The notes: a model not told the origin generated them from the letters alone. Numbered from the stretch's first letter, positions 25,916-34,271 are shown. The stretch: DNA of 64,000 nucleotides from an uncultured Bacteroidales bacterium (GCA_934716995.1 CAKUYO010000009.1:1-64000); one strand, 5' to 3'. Numbers and translations: made by a program.

Positions 25916-26911
25916 ATGGAAACAGAATACTATCACCAAATTGCCAGAAAGTATTTTCGTGGTACGGCACTTCCGGCAGAGGAAATACAACTCAATGACT
26001 GGTTGCTGGTGTCCGAAGAAAATCGGCAATTGTTTGCTTCGTGGCAGGCGGAATGGCATCGGCAAGCCCGAACAGAGGTGTCGCAAAAGACCTCCGCTGC
26101 TTTTGCCGAAATGCAACGCAAAGTGTCATCGCCCCGTTTGGACAACACTCCCCAATTCAGCCGCCGTATTTGGTATTCCATTGCCGCTGTGGCATTGTTG
26201 GTCGTAGGCGTGGCGTTGTGGCTTATGCGCCCTGCCGAAGCAGAAAAACCGTTGTATGCGTCAGGTGAAAAAACAAATTCTGCATTGACAGATCATAGTG
26301 ATACCTCCCGAATGATTTGTACCGAGGAAAAACAGGATATATGTACACCCAAAGGACAAATGCAAGCCGTTTCTTTACCTGACGGTTCTGTCGTTATGAT
26401 GAGCGAAGAGACCTCTGTCGAGTATGATTTTCGCGGTACGCAGCGTCAAGTACTTTTTGCAGGAAAAGCAGAGTTTGAGGTGGCAAAAGATGCTGCACGT
26501 CCGTTTGTTGTCAGGGTGGATGAGTATAGTGTTACCGTTCTCGGAACGCATTTTACCCTGTCTGCCCGACCGGGTGAATGGCTTTATACCATTTCATTGC
26601 AGGAGGGAGCGGTCAAACTCGGTTATAAAACCGATACCATACAAATGTTGCCCGGCGAGACGGTACGGTTCTATCCTAAAACGGAGAAATTTATGTATGA
26701 TATCAATGGTATGTTAGGCGGTATCTTGAAGAATTTGGAACCGGTATATCATATACGTTTTGTTCTCTGGGACACGGATTTGGAGAATGAACCGGTTGCT
26801 TTCACGGTGGAAACCGGTACTACGGTAGATGAGATATTGGATGCTCTCTGTACATTGCTGCCTATTGATATTCAGCAGAATGGCAATACCTATTTTGTAT
26901 CGCATAAATGA
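25916..26911 (+). CDS. FecR-family anti-sigma factor
   Basis: 331 residues from the ATG at 25916. The cytoplasmic N-terminus (residues 1-78) contains the W-rich anti-sigma segment (NDWLLVSEENRQLFASWQAE); a single membrane helix follows (IWYSIAAVALLVVGVALWLM, about 81-100). The periplasmic part has the FecR domain (MQAVSLPDGSVVMMSEETSV, then LFAGKAEFEVAKDAARPFVV) and a C-terminal STN-interacting region near 265-330. It would relay a periplasmic signal to the ECF sigma factor encoded upstream. The stop overlaps the ATG of the next gene (ATGA), pointing to coupled translation. Confidence 0.9.
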   Translation: METEYYHQIARKYFRGTALPAEEIQLNDWLLVSEENRQLFASWQAEWHRQARTEVSQKTSAAFAEMQRKVSSPRLDNTPQFSRRIWYSIAAVALLVVGVALWLMRPAEAEKPLYASGEKTNSALTDHSDTSRMICTEEKQDICTPKGQMQAVSLPDGSVVMMSEETSVEYDFRGTQRQVLFAGKAEFEVAKDAARPFVVRVDEYSVTVLGTHFTLSARPGEWLYTISLQEGAVKLGYKTDTIQMLPGETVRFYPKTEKFMYDINGMLGGILKNLEPVYHIRFVLWDTDLENEPVAFTVETGTTVDEILDALCTLLPIDIQQNGNTYFVSHK

Positions 26912-27855
26912 AACGCCGTTGGTTCATACTGCTTGTATGGCTTGCTTTTGTGGAGGCGGATGCTGCAGTCTTTGAGCAGAAATATACGCAAGTCCCGCTG
27001 TATGAGGTGTTGCAGGACATCGAACAGACATTTGGCGTGGCATTTATGTACAAGCCTGCAGATATAGCGGCAGCCCCTTGTGTGAGCGGCGTGTTTCATA
27101 GCAACGACTGCCTACCGCTTTTGCAGAAGATTCTCCCGCCCGCTATGGAATGTGTACGCAAGAAATCTATTCTTGTATTGGTCAAAAAGGCAGAATCTCA
27201 AGCGGAACAACAACAAACGTTTCTCCTTCATACAACTGTACCTGATATTTCCCTACAGACGGATACGCTGCCACCGGCACAGACAGCGGTGATAATTCCG
27301 ATGGAATATCTGCGTCCTAATGCTCCTGTCTGTGTGCATATCGCTCCGCGGCAAATTGAGTTGTGCTTGCCTGAACCGCAGTTCCACTCCCAAGAACCGC
27401 CAACGCTGAAATCTCTCGGACACGCCTTTGTACCATCTGTTTCCGTAGGGTATGGCTCGTGTTTTCATTTCAAAGCCGACCTGTTGTATCGTCTTCGTTT
27501 CCATAGCACTTTTGCATTCAGTATGGGTCTTAATGCCGCCTGCTTGCTGTCTGCCGCCGATGCCTATGAGATAGGACTTGGGCTGCCCGTCAATGTCCAT
27601 TATATCCGTTCTTTTCGTTCAACAATACCTCATTTGGCGGGTTGGCAGGCTTCTGTTGGCTTTATGCCCTATTTCCCCGTGGCATATTTTGGTGGTACTA
27701 TCACTACAATTGATGTTGATTTGGTTCCCTCTGTCGGTTTGGATCTGCTTTTCGATAATACCAAAGTACTCGGTCTCTATGGGCAGTGTTCTGCGTTGAA
27801 TGCCGTGCCTTGGTCGGTCGGAATCCGCTTTGCCTACATCATTGGAGATAAATAA
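26908..27855 (+). CDS. STN-domain protein with outer-membrane beta-barrel-like C-terminus
   Basis: 315 residues. A signal peptide (cleavage near EADAA) precedes an STN (secretin/TonB short N-terminal) domain at about 22-90: FEQKYTQVPLYEVLQDIEQT, FGVAFMYKP, and the hydrophobic end KSILVLVKK. A linker of about 70 residues leads to a region (155-315) of alternating hydrophobic residues with many aromatics (VSVGYGSCFHFKADLLYRLR and on to VGIRFAYII), as in small outer-membrane barrels. There is no TonB plug or large receptor barrel. It stands where a SusC-like receptor would normally stand behind an ECF/FecR pair and overlaps fecR by four bases. It may be a reduced signal transducer. Confidence 0.65.
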   Translation: MKRRWFILLVWLAFVEADAAVFEQKYTQVPLYEVLQDIEQTFGVAFMYKPADIAAAPCVSGVFHSNDCLPLLQKILPPAMECVRKKSILVLVKKAESQAEQQQTFLLHTTVPDISLQTDTLPPAQTAVIIPMEYLRPNAPVCVHIAPRQIELCLPEPQFHSQEPPTLKSLGHAFVPSVSVGYGSCFHFKADLLYRLRFHSTFAFSMGLNAACLLSAADAYEIGLGLPVNVHYIRSFRSTIPHLAGWQASVGFMPYFPVAYFGGTITTIDVDLVPSVGLDLLFDNTKVLGLYGQCSALNAVPWSVGIRFAYIIGDK

Positions 27856-27966
27856 TCTGAAAAAATACATATATTGAGGTTGCATTTCGGCGCAGACAAT
27901 TGTTTTAAGTGTGCAGGGCAAGAGAAAAGCCCCAATGAATACACTCACTAAAAACAATCTGTAGAA

Positions 27967-29154
27967 ATGAAAGTACTGTTTGTAATTGATGATTATGCCA
28001 CTTCCAACAACGGAACGAGCATCAGTGGGCAACGTTTTGTCAGCGAACTGCGCCGTCAGGGACACGAAGTGCGTGTGATGTCCACCATAGGAGACGGCTG
28101 TGCCAAAGTAGATTATGTGTTGCAGGAACGCCATATTTATCCGTTTGACAATCTGATACACAGTTATGGTTTCCACTTTGCAAAAACAGACAAAACCATT
28201 ATGCGCAAGGCAATCGGTTGGTGCGATGTGGTGCATTTTATGATGCCTTTCGGTATCACGTATTTCGGCAAACAGATAGCAGACGAACTCGGCAAGCCGG
28301 CAACAGCGGCATTTCATATCCAACCCGAGAATGTCCTTTCGGGGGCTAATCTCGGCAAAGTGCAATGGTTGGTAAACCTCACCTACCGCCTCTGGTGGAA
28401 ATATATCTATTCACGGTTTGAGCATATTCATTGCCCCTCTGAATTTATGCGCGACACGATGAGGGTGCACGGCTACACAGGCGACATTCGAGCCATCAGC
28501 AACGGCATTGCAAGTGATTTTACCTATCATAAGACCGCCCGTACTACTTTCCCGCAAGATGCTATTGTCATCACTATGATTGGGCGTCTTGCCCACGAGA
28601 AACGACAAGACCTTATCATCGAGGCGGCAAAGCGCAGCAAGTATGCCGACCGTATCCAATTGGTCTTTGCCGGCAACGGACCGCTCAAGGAAGACTATAT
28701 CCGCCAATCCAAAGGGCTGGCACACCCTGTCATATTCGGTTACTATACCAAAGAGCAGTTGCTGAATGTACTCGGACAAACCGACCTCTATGTCCATGCG
28801 TCGGATATGGAGTCGGAAGCCATCGCATGTATTGAAGCCTTTGCAACCGGTTTGGTACCTGTCATCTCGGACAGTAAAGACTCTGCTACCAAGCAGTTTG
28901 CATTGGACAACCGCAGTCTGTTTGAAGCAGGCAATGCAGATAGTCTGACGCAACGTATTGATTATTGGCTGGACCACCCTGCCGAGAAAGCCGCTATGGA
29001 GCAAGCCTATGCCCGCCACGCCGAGAACTACCATTTAGATGTGTGTGTATTGCGTTTCTCGCATATGCTGCAAACGGCAATTGACAACTATTTTACAGAG
29101 GATGTTGTTCCTGTGGCAGTCCCGTCTATAGAAACAAAATCAGTATGTATATAA
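27967..29154 (+). CDS. Glycosyltransferase family 4 protein
   Basis: 395 residues with the GT-B fold. The N-terminal half starts MKVLFVIDDYATSNNGTSIS, a glycine- and serine-rich acceptor loop, and the C-terminal donor half has VITMIGRLAHEKRQDLIIEA, followed by LVFAGNGPLKEDY and the E-x7-E motif in MESEAIACIEAFATGLVPVI. Enzymes with this arrangement add hexoses to lipids or glycans with a nucleotide sugar; similarity of the start to diacylglycerol glucosyltransferases is only suggestive. It stands alone between the STN gene and a converging chaperone gene. No clear promoter was recognised in the 111 bases upstream. Confidence 0.85.
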   Translation: MKVLFVIDDYATSNNGTSISGQRFVSELRRQGHEVRVMSTIGDGCAKVDYVLQERHIYPFDNLIHSYGFHFAKTDKTIMRKAIGWCDVVHFMMPFGITYFGKQIADELGKPATAAFHIQPENVLSGANLGKVQWLVNLTYRLWWKYIYSRFEHIHCPSEFMRDTMRVHGYTGDIRAISNGIASDFTYHKTARTTFPQDAIVITMIGRLAHEKRQDLIIEAAKRSKYADRIQLVFAGNGPLKEDYIRQSKGLAHPVIFGYYTKEQLLNVLGQTDLYVHASDMESEAIACIEAFATGLVPVISDSKDSATKQFALDNRSLFEAGNADSLTQRIDYWLDHPAEKAAMEQAYARHAENYHLDVCVLRFSHMLQTAIDNYFTEDVVPVAVPSIETKSVCI

Positions 29155-29259
29155 TTCATACGATTAGGCGGTTTGTGCCAGTATAGTATATAGGCGTTAA
29201 AGTCTTTTACCCGTTTGTTTAACTAACTAACTATTTCATAAGCAACAGATTATATAAAA

Positions 29260-29298
29260 AAAGAGACTGCCTAACTATATTTGTTAGGCAGTCTCTTT
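29260..29298. terminator. Bidirectional terminator
   Basis: Perfect 16-bp stem (AAAGAGACTGCCTAAC / GTTAGGCAGTCTCTTT) with a 7-base loop between convergent genes. A-runs and T-runs on both sides let it act on both strands. Confidence 0.85.
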
Positions 29299-29325
29299 AG
29301 CAGTATATAGTATTGTTTCTTTCTT

Positions 29326-31335
29326 TTATTGGAAGTTGGCGCGGTTGTCTTTTACCTCTGCTTTGTCTTCTATCAGCGAGATGGCTTGATAAGGCAGACT
29401 GTAGGCATAGCGGGAAACAAGCATTGTTTTCTCCTGCTCCACATTCAGTTCGCCTTCCGCAGTGGTCTTGGTGCCGGTTTTGATAACATAGACACCCATA
29501 TTGCCCTGCAGCGGTTCGCTCAGTGTATTATCGTTCATAGCCAAAGCCGCACCGATGATAGCGGGTTCAGCACCGGCATTGCCGAAACGATAGTCCGCAA
29601 GCGACACTTTCTCTGCAGTTTGGACAGATGTACCGGTGATAGCAGCGGCAGCGTCCAGCGACTCCACACCTGTGAGTTTGTCAGCAATATATTTTGCCTT
29701 GGCGTTGTTGGTCGCCTCGTAGGTCAGTTCGGCACGTACAGCGTCCAGCGGGCGGTACTCTTTGTCGTTCACCTCGGTCAGGACAGCCACTACGAACTTG
29801 TCGCCGCACTCGAACACATCGCTCACTTGTCCCTCCTTCGCCTCGAAAGCCCAACGTACGATAGGGCGGCTCGATTTCAGTTCGCCCACTTTCTCGGTAG
29901 TAGCCTGCAGGTTGTATTGCGGGGTAAGGCTCATTCCTTCTTCATTGGCTGCTTTGCGGAAAGCCTCTTCGTTTGCCGAGTTGGCAGCAATGAACTGCTT
30001 TACGCGGTTGTAGATGACAGAGTATGTCTTGCTCGACGGAGTAACCTCGCGCGAGAGAATAGCCAACTTCACCTTGGGAGTAGCGGGACTCATATCCATA
30101 ATCTCAAAGGTCTGCTCGCCCATACCCTGTTTAACGGTGAAGCGACCGCCCTTCTTGCCTGCGAACGCCTGTTCTGCAATGTTCTTCGGCAGGTCGGTGG
30201 CGGTGAACCAACCGAGTTCCTGATCCTCCTGTCCCTCGCCTGCAATGGCTTTCAGTTCTACGGAGTCAGCCACCGAGTAACCGCTTTTCATAATACGTGC
30301 CATCGAATAGGTGTTGTTCTCGAAGAGGATATCGGTCGTGTTGCCGGTTTTTGCATTTGCACCGAAAGCGAACTCCTTATATTGGGCAGGTACGGTTTCT
30401 GCCGAGTAGTCGCGTCCGTCATAAGGAATGTCGGAGTTGGTGTTTACCACGAGGGTGATGTCATCTGCGGTACGGAACTCGTCCTGCAAACGCTCCATCA
30501 TATCCTTTGCGTCGGTCATATCCTGTTCCGACGGCTCAATGGGGAAGGTTACATACGCAATAGCGCGGTTGGGCGTTTGTTTGTAGAGAGCCTTGTGCTG
30601 TTTGTAGAGTTTCTTCAGGTCGCTCTCGCTCACCGATACCAGGCTGTCTGCTACGGTGAAATACGGTTGCATTACATACTCTACGCTTACGCTGTTTTGG
30701 CGTGCTTCGAAAGCATATTTTGCATCCAGCGAGTTAGCCTTGACCAGACTTTGTACGAGGTTGGTATATTTCTCCTGCATATAGGTCAGGCGCACGGCGT
30801 TCTCCCAATACATCCAGTACGATTTCGCCTGTTTGAGGTTAGCCGCCTGATCGGGGTCGTCCACGTCCTGCTCAATCGAATTGAGGAACTGTACCAATGC
30901 GGCACGGTTGAACTGACCGTTCTGGTCGTAGAATGCACGGCGGCTGCGGATCAGTTGGTGAGGGTTCTCACCGATGCAGAGTTGGCTCAACTCGTCGGCG
31001 GTGATGTCCATACCGATCTTCTCTGCCTGTGCTTTCAAGGTGTAGTCCATCAGCATCATCTGCCAAACCTGGTTACGGATCTGAGTGGTCATCTCCTCGT
31101 CGAAATCGGTACGACCGGTCTCTATTTTGTACACGTCCGTCAGTTGGTCTTTGGCTGCCTCATACTCGGTGTAGTGGATGTCCTGCCCCTCGATGGTAGC
31201 CACGTTTTCGCGGCTGCGATTGAAGAACGAACTGCCCGAATTGAGGAAATCGCCCATAATAAATGCTAACATAGCGAGACCCACAATCGTAATGAGTAGC
31301 GCGCCATGGTTACGAATCTTTTGTAAACTTGCCAT
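29326..31335 (-). CDS. Membrane-anchored PpiD-like peptidyl-prolyl isomerase/chaperone
   Basis: 669 residues. An N-terminal cytoplasmic start (MASLQKIRNHGALLI) leads into a single membrane helix (about residues 12-30, TIVGLAMLAFIMGDF). A SurA-N-like helical domain follows (about 45-260, with long amphipathic helices), then a parvulin-like segment near 340-425 (SVELKAIAGEGQEDQELGWF, then TATDLPKNIAEQAFAGKKGG). The architecture is that of PpiD, a periplasmic foldase next to the translocon. A second rotamase-like stretch lies towards the C-terminus. Length agrees with Bacteroidota homologues (about 700). It is monocistronic, with its own promoter and terminator. Confidence 0.85.
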   Translation of the reverse strand: MASLQKIRNHGALLITIVGLAMLAFIMGDFLNSGSSFFNRSRENVATIEGQDIHYTEYEAAKDQLTDVYKIETGRTDFDEEMTTQIRNQVWQMMLMDYTLKAQAEKIGMDITADELSQLCIGENPHQLIRSRRAFYDQNGQFNRAALVQFLNSIEQDVDDPDQAANLKQAKSYWMYWENAVRLTYMQEKYTNLVQSLVKANSLDAKYAFEARQNSVSVEYVMQPYFTVADSLVSVSESDLKKLYKQHKALYKQTPNRAIAYVTFPIEPSEQDMTDAKDMMERLQDEFRTADDITLVVNTNSDIPYDGRDYSAETVPAQYKEFAFGANAKTGNTTDILFENNTYSMARIMKSGYSVADSVELKAIAGEGQEDQELGWFTATDLPKNIAEQAFAGKKGGRFTVKQGMGEQTFEIMDMSPATPKVKLAILSREVTPSSKTYSVIYNRVKQFIAANSANEEAFRKAANEEGMSLTPQYNLQATTEKVGELKSSRPIVRWAFEAKEGQVSDVFECGDKFVVAVLTEVNDKEYRPLDAVRAELTYEATNNAKAKYIADKLTGVESLDAAAAITGTSVQTAEKVSLADYRFGNAGAEPAIIGAALAMNDNTLSEPLQGNMGVYVIKTGTKTTAEGELNVEQEKTMLVSRYAYSLPYQAISLIEDKAEVKDNRANFQ

Positions 31336-31401
31336 AATATCTGTTGTGTTTTTATATTTCCGAAATATCCACTATGCATTGACACGTTGCAAAGCAGCGT
31401 G

Positions 31402-31431
31402 CAAAATTACAAACATTTTTTGAATTACCAA
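31402..31431 (-). promoter_or_regulatory. Promoter of the PpiD-like gene
   Basis: On the minus strand TTG (31429-31431), a 19-base spacer and TAATTTTG (31402-31409). The leader to the ATG at 31335 is about 60 bases. Confidence 0.75.
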
Positions 31432-31499
31432 AATTTTATATCCTTTTCTTTACCAAAAGATGAAAGAGGGGGAGACAAAATGAATAATATGCAGGACTG

Positions 31500-31620
31500 G
31501 AAATGCATAAAGTGTATAAAAAGCGCATAAAAACCCGCATATCCTCTATTTCTTTCTACGTCCTTTCTACGTCTTTTCTACGTAATTGGTATTATGAGGT
31601 ATATTTATGTATATGCAAAA
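31500..31620. repeat. Dispersed repeat with 11-base units (copy 1)
   Basis: Contains ATAAAGTGTATA, then three 11-base units (TTTCTACGTCC, TTTCTACGTCT, TTTCTACGTAA at about 31553-31587), then TGTATATGCAAAAG. The same order recurs at 49785-49890. The interval 31432-31690 holds no gene. Confidence 0.7.
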
Positions 31621-31696
31621 GTAGGCAGTGGTAGGGCGATATATCCGGGAACAGACGCTGACTGATCGTTCTTTGTGATAATTTTTGTACAAAAAG

Positions 31697-31727
31697 TTGC
31701 ACGGACGAATTATTTGTCGTACTTTTG
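31697..31727 (+). promoter_or_regulatory. Promoter of the tmRNA gene
   Basis: TTG (31697-31699), a 20-base spacer and TACTTTTG (31720-31727), about 37 bases before the 5' end of mature tmRNA. Confidence 0.8.
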
Positions 31728-31763
31728 CACCGCTTTTATGCGGACATTCCTGTCTGCCGTTTC

Positions 31764-32156
31764 GGGGCTATTTGGTTTTGACAGCAGGTAGAATGGGTAT
31801 GTAAGCACGCCGAGCACTGCAGAGACGCTCGTAAATATCGTCTGCAAAGTATAACTGGCAACAATACTGTAGCTCTCGCTGCCTAACCGAAGTATAGTAG
31901 GTTACTTTATTCGGGCACAAGGTGCCTGAACGGGACATCGCTCCAAGCCTGGTCTGTAGGCTGATAGGGTATAGCGGTGCGGAAATATACAGAATAGTCT
32001 TTGCGGGCTGCGACGCAAGGGCGAAACTCAAAGCAGATAAGCCTGCGGTTGGTGGCTTGGGTCTTGCCGCAGGACGAAAACGAAGGCCAAGATAAGCGTG
32101 TAGAAAGCATATACGTTCCTTGTTTGGACACGGGTTCGAATCCCGTTAGCTCCACA
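31764..32156 (+). ncRNA. ssrA: Transfer-messenger RNA (tmRNA)
   Basis: The 5' end GGGGCTATTTGGTTTTGACA and the 3' end GGGTTCGAATCCCGTTAGCTCC form the tRNA-like half: acceptor GGGGCTA pairs with TAGCTCC, and the T arm is CGGGTTCGAATCCCG. Between them is the tag frame at 31857-31886, GGC AAC AAT ACT GTA GCT CTC GCT GCC TAA, encoding G-N-N-T-V-A-L-A-A. The ending matches the Ala-Leu-Ala-Ala tail of known tags. tmRNA rescues stalled ribosomes with SmpB, and the tag marks the product for proteolysis. The exact resume codon is inferred from the conserved tag end. The CCA end is not fully encoded (ACA follows the acceptor stem), so it would be added after transcription. Confidence 0.95.
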
Positions 32157-32159
32157 TAG

Positions 32160-32194
32160 AAAAGGCTGCCCGACATCGTGCCGGGCAGCCTTTT
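32160..32194 (+). terminator. Intrinsic terminator of the tmRNA gene
   Basis: Stem AAAAGGCTGCCCG / CGGGCAGCCTTTT with a short loop, followed by TTCTATTCTTTTTCTTC. It starts right after the tmRNA 3' end. Confidence 0.9.
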
Positions 32195-32214
32195 CTATTC
32201 TTTTTCTTCTATTT

Positions 32215-32357
32215 AACGTGAGTTCGATATAAAACTCCTTTGCCGCACAGCGGCAAGAAATCTAAGTAAATCGTTGTATTTACATCCATAAATTGCCATA
32301 AATCTTATTCGCCTACGGCGGAATAGTAAGACAATTTGTTTATATCGAACTGACGTT
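32215..32357. mobile_element. MITE-like element with 19-bp terminal inverted repeats
   Basis: Terminal arms at 32215-32233 and 32339-32357 (AACGTGAGTTCGATATAAA and its inverted copy) differ at one position. TA dinucleotides at both outer edges fit a TA target duplication. The 105-base centre has no coding capacity but two hairpins (TTGCCGC-ACA-GCGGCAA and an ATTCGCC/GGCGGAAT pair). It ends 3 bases before the stop of the neighbouring lipoprotein gene. A decayed relative may lie at about 52303-52326. Confidence 0.65.
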
Positions 32358-32360
32358 ATC

Positions 32361-32801
32361 TTACCATATCATATTCAGACGGAAGTGCATTGATTCGGGA
32401 TTGGTACTATCAAATCGCGAATCTGAGTTGGTAACGGCTATTTCTATAAATCCCACGCCAAACGAGAAATCCACCTTTTGGCGGAAGAGCGTGCCATTGG
32501 CAGAAACCGAATACTCTAACGGCAAATTGATTTGGTAGGCGTCTTTCGTTCCGAAAAAGTACTCGCGATAGCAGGATATAACCCCTTGATCATAGATTTC
32601 TTGCGTCAGATCGGGAATGTCGTATGTAACAAAAAAATATCCGTTGTCAGACCATTTCCAGTCTGTGGTTGGAACCTCTATGTCCAGTGTTTTGCTGTTG
32701 GTTGTATAGACGGTTTCTTTCGGGTACACATTTTGGTACTCACAGGCAGTGAACATCAATGCTGCTGCCAATATGGCAAAAATAACAGATAACTTTTTCA
32801 T
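32361..32801 (-). CDS. Hypothetical lipoprotein
   Basis: 146 residues from the ATG at 32801 (two earlier in-frame ATGs are closer to the promoter). The start MKKLSVIFAILAAALMFTAC is a lipoprotein signal. The rest (residues about 40-146) is a compact beta-rich domain with many aromatic residues (TTDWKWSDNGYFFVTYDIPD, then LEYSVSANGTLFRQKVDFSF). I do not recognise a family; small envelope lipoproteins of this kind are common in Bacteroidota. It has its own promoter, divergent from the glucosaminidase gene. Confidence 0.75.
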   Translation of the reverse strand: MKKLSVIFAILAAALMFTACEYQNVYPKETVYTTNSKTLDIEVPTTDWKWSDNGYFFVTYDIPDLTQEIYDQGVISCYREYFFGTKDAYQINLPLEYSVSANGTLFRQKVDFSFGVGFIEIAVTNSDSRFDSTNPESMHFRLNMIW

Positions 32802-32819
32802 ATTCATTCGATTTTGCGG

Positions 32820-32850
32820 CAAAGATAGGACTTATTTTGCAGATATGCAA
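32820..32850 (-). promoter_or_regulatory. Promoter of the lipoprotein gene (divergent pair)
   Basis: On the minus strand TTG (32848-32850), a 20-base spacer and TATCTTTG (32820-32827). It overlaps the opposite promoter, and the two TTTG boxes form the arms of the palindrome TTTGCAGATATGCAAA. Confidence 0.75.
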
Positions 32851-32867
32851 ATTTTTGCGTAATTTTG
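32837..32867 (+). promoter_or_regulatory. Promoter of the glucosaminidase gene (divergent pair)
   Basis: TTG (32837-32839), a 20-base spacer and TAATTTTG (32860-32867), 22 bases before the ATG at 32890. Confidence 0.75.
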
Positions 32868-32889
32868 CGGGCTGAAATCATTTATTACA

Positions 32890-33927
32890 ATGCGTAAAAC
32901 ACTGTTTGTTATACTCTCTTTGGCGTGCGTTTCCCTGCAAGCGCAGCAGCAGAACAGAACCTATCTGGCTTATATCGAGGAATGGCGCGAGGTGGCGGTG
33001 GCTAACCAGCGCGACTATGGCGTACCCGCCAGTATCATCCTGGCACAGGGCTTGCTGGAGTCGGCGGCGGGGACGAGCGAACTGGCAAAGAATGCGAACA
33101 ACCATTTCGGTATCAAGTGCACCAGCGACTGGCTGGGGGGTAACTACTACTATGACGACGATTCCAAAGGCGAGTGCTTCCGCACGTACCGTGATGCAGG
33201 GGAATCGTACAAAGACCATTCGCTTTTCTTGCAGCGTCCACGGTATCAGACCTGTTTCGAGATAGCCGTGGAGGACTATTCGGGTTGGGCATACCGCTTG
33301 AAACAGTGCGGCTATGCCACCGATCCGCTCTATCCGAAGAAGTTGATCAAGATCATAGAGGACTACCGCCTCGACACGATTGCCACGCCCGCTGCTTTGG
33401 CAACGGCAAGCAGTACGAAGACGGCAGCCGGCAAGACAACCGCCAAGAACTCGGGCGGCAAAAAGGCGACGGTGGTGTCGCAGACCGCCCCGCTGAAAGT
33501 GATCAACAGCAATCCGGAACCCGAATACGAAGAACCGCTTACGGCGTATCAGGAGAAGCAACTGCTTTATCTGACGCACCCGAAACAGAAGAACAACGGA
33601 CGCACGTTTATCCTTGCCCGTGAGGGTGATACGTATGCCAATATCGCGTTCCGTATGAACGTGAAAGAGCGCACGCTGCGTACGTGGAATGACGCTTTGG
33701 GGAGGGATTTGCAGGTGGGCGACCGTGTCTATCTGAGCCGCAAGCGTGCGTATGCCCCCAAGGAGAAAACACTGCTCTGGGTGCACCCCGGCGAATCGCT
33801 GTGGGAGATCTGCCAGCGTGAAGGCGTGCGTATGGAAAAGGTGCAGGTGCTCAACGGGTTGGACAAGTCGGTGCGTGTATTCCGAACCCGCCAGCAGATA
33901 TTGCTCCGCAAACAGAAAGAGGCTTGA
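32890..33927 (+). CDS. Exported glucosaminidase (GH73) with LysM repeats
   Basis: 345 residues: a signal peptide (cleaved near LQAQQ), a GH73 N-acetylglucosaminidase domain (about 25-160, with the catalytic glutamate region SIILAQGLLESAAGTSELA and NANNHFGIKC), a Lys/Ala-rich linker, and two LysM modules at about 230-280 (TFILAREGDTYANIAFRMNV) and 290-340 (LLWVHPGESLWEICQREGV). It would cut the glycan strand of peptidoglycan, with LysM for wall binding. The stop overlaps the next gene's start by one base, so it is coupled to the DciA-like gene. Its own promoter is divergent from that of the lipoprotein gene. Confidence 0.9.
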   Translation: MRKTLFVILSLACVSLQAQQQNRTYLAYIEEWREVAVANQRDYGVPASIILAQGLLESAAGTSELAKNANNHFGIKCTSDWLGGNYYYDDDSKGECFRTYRDAGESYKDHSLFLQRPRYQTCFEIAVEDYSGWAYRLKQCGYATDPLYPKKLIKIIEDYRLDTIATPAALATASSTKTAAGKTTAKNSGGKKATVVSQTAPLKVINSNPEPEYEEPLTAYQEKQLLYLTHPKQKNNGRTFILAREGDTYANIAFRMNVKERTLRTWNDALGRDLQVGDRVYLSRKRAYAPKEKTLLWVHPGESLWEICQREGVRMEKVQVLNGLDKSVRVFRTRQQILLRKQKEA

Positions 33928-34220
33928 TGATGCGGGGTAAATCGCTGTCCATAGCCGATGTGCTGAATACCTATCTCCGCGAGACAGGGCTGGAAAAGAC
34001 CGTTCTCGAAGACAAGGTGGTGGCTCTGTGGCCGCAGGTGATGGGCGATACCGTCGCCCGCCTGACACGCAGCGTGGAAGTGAAAGACGGAATGTTGGTT
34101 GTGCATATCTCGAGTGCCGCACTCAAGGCACAACTCTTTGAGTGCCGCTTCGATCTGGTGAAGAAAATCAATGATGCCGTCGGCGGCAACGCCATTCGTG
34201 ATGTCCGTATCTTGGGATAG
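33927..34220 (+). CDS. DUF721/DciA-like protein
   Basis: 97 residues. The pattern LNTYLRETGLEKTVLEDKVV, ALWPQVMGDTVARLTRSVEV and SSAALKAQLFECRFDLVKKI is that of DUF721. Larger DciA proteins of this family help load the replicative helicase at the origin; for short Bacteroidota members this is inferred from homology only. The start (ATG at 33927 or the next ATG at 33930) overlaps the glucosaminidase stop. MutS2 follows 51 bases later. Confidence 0.8.
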   Translation: MMRGKSLSIADVLNTYLRETGLEKTVLEDKVVALWPQVMGDTVARLTRSVEVKDGMLVVHISSAALKAQLFECRFDLVKKINDAVGGNAIRDVRILG

Positions 34221-34236
34221 GTGGTTACTGCTCTGC

Positions 34237-34268
34237 AATTCTTAATTCACAATTCATAATTCATCATT
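34237..34268. repeat. 7-base-period array before mutS2
   Basis: Units of AATTCAC/AATTCAT in tandem between the DciA-like gene and mutS2. Read on the other strand these are the AATTATG units of the pyr cluster. Confidence 0.75.
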
Positions 34269-34271
34269 GAA

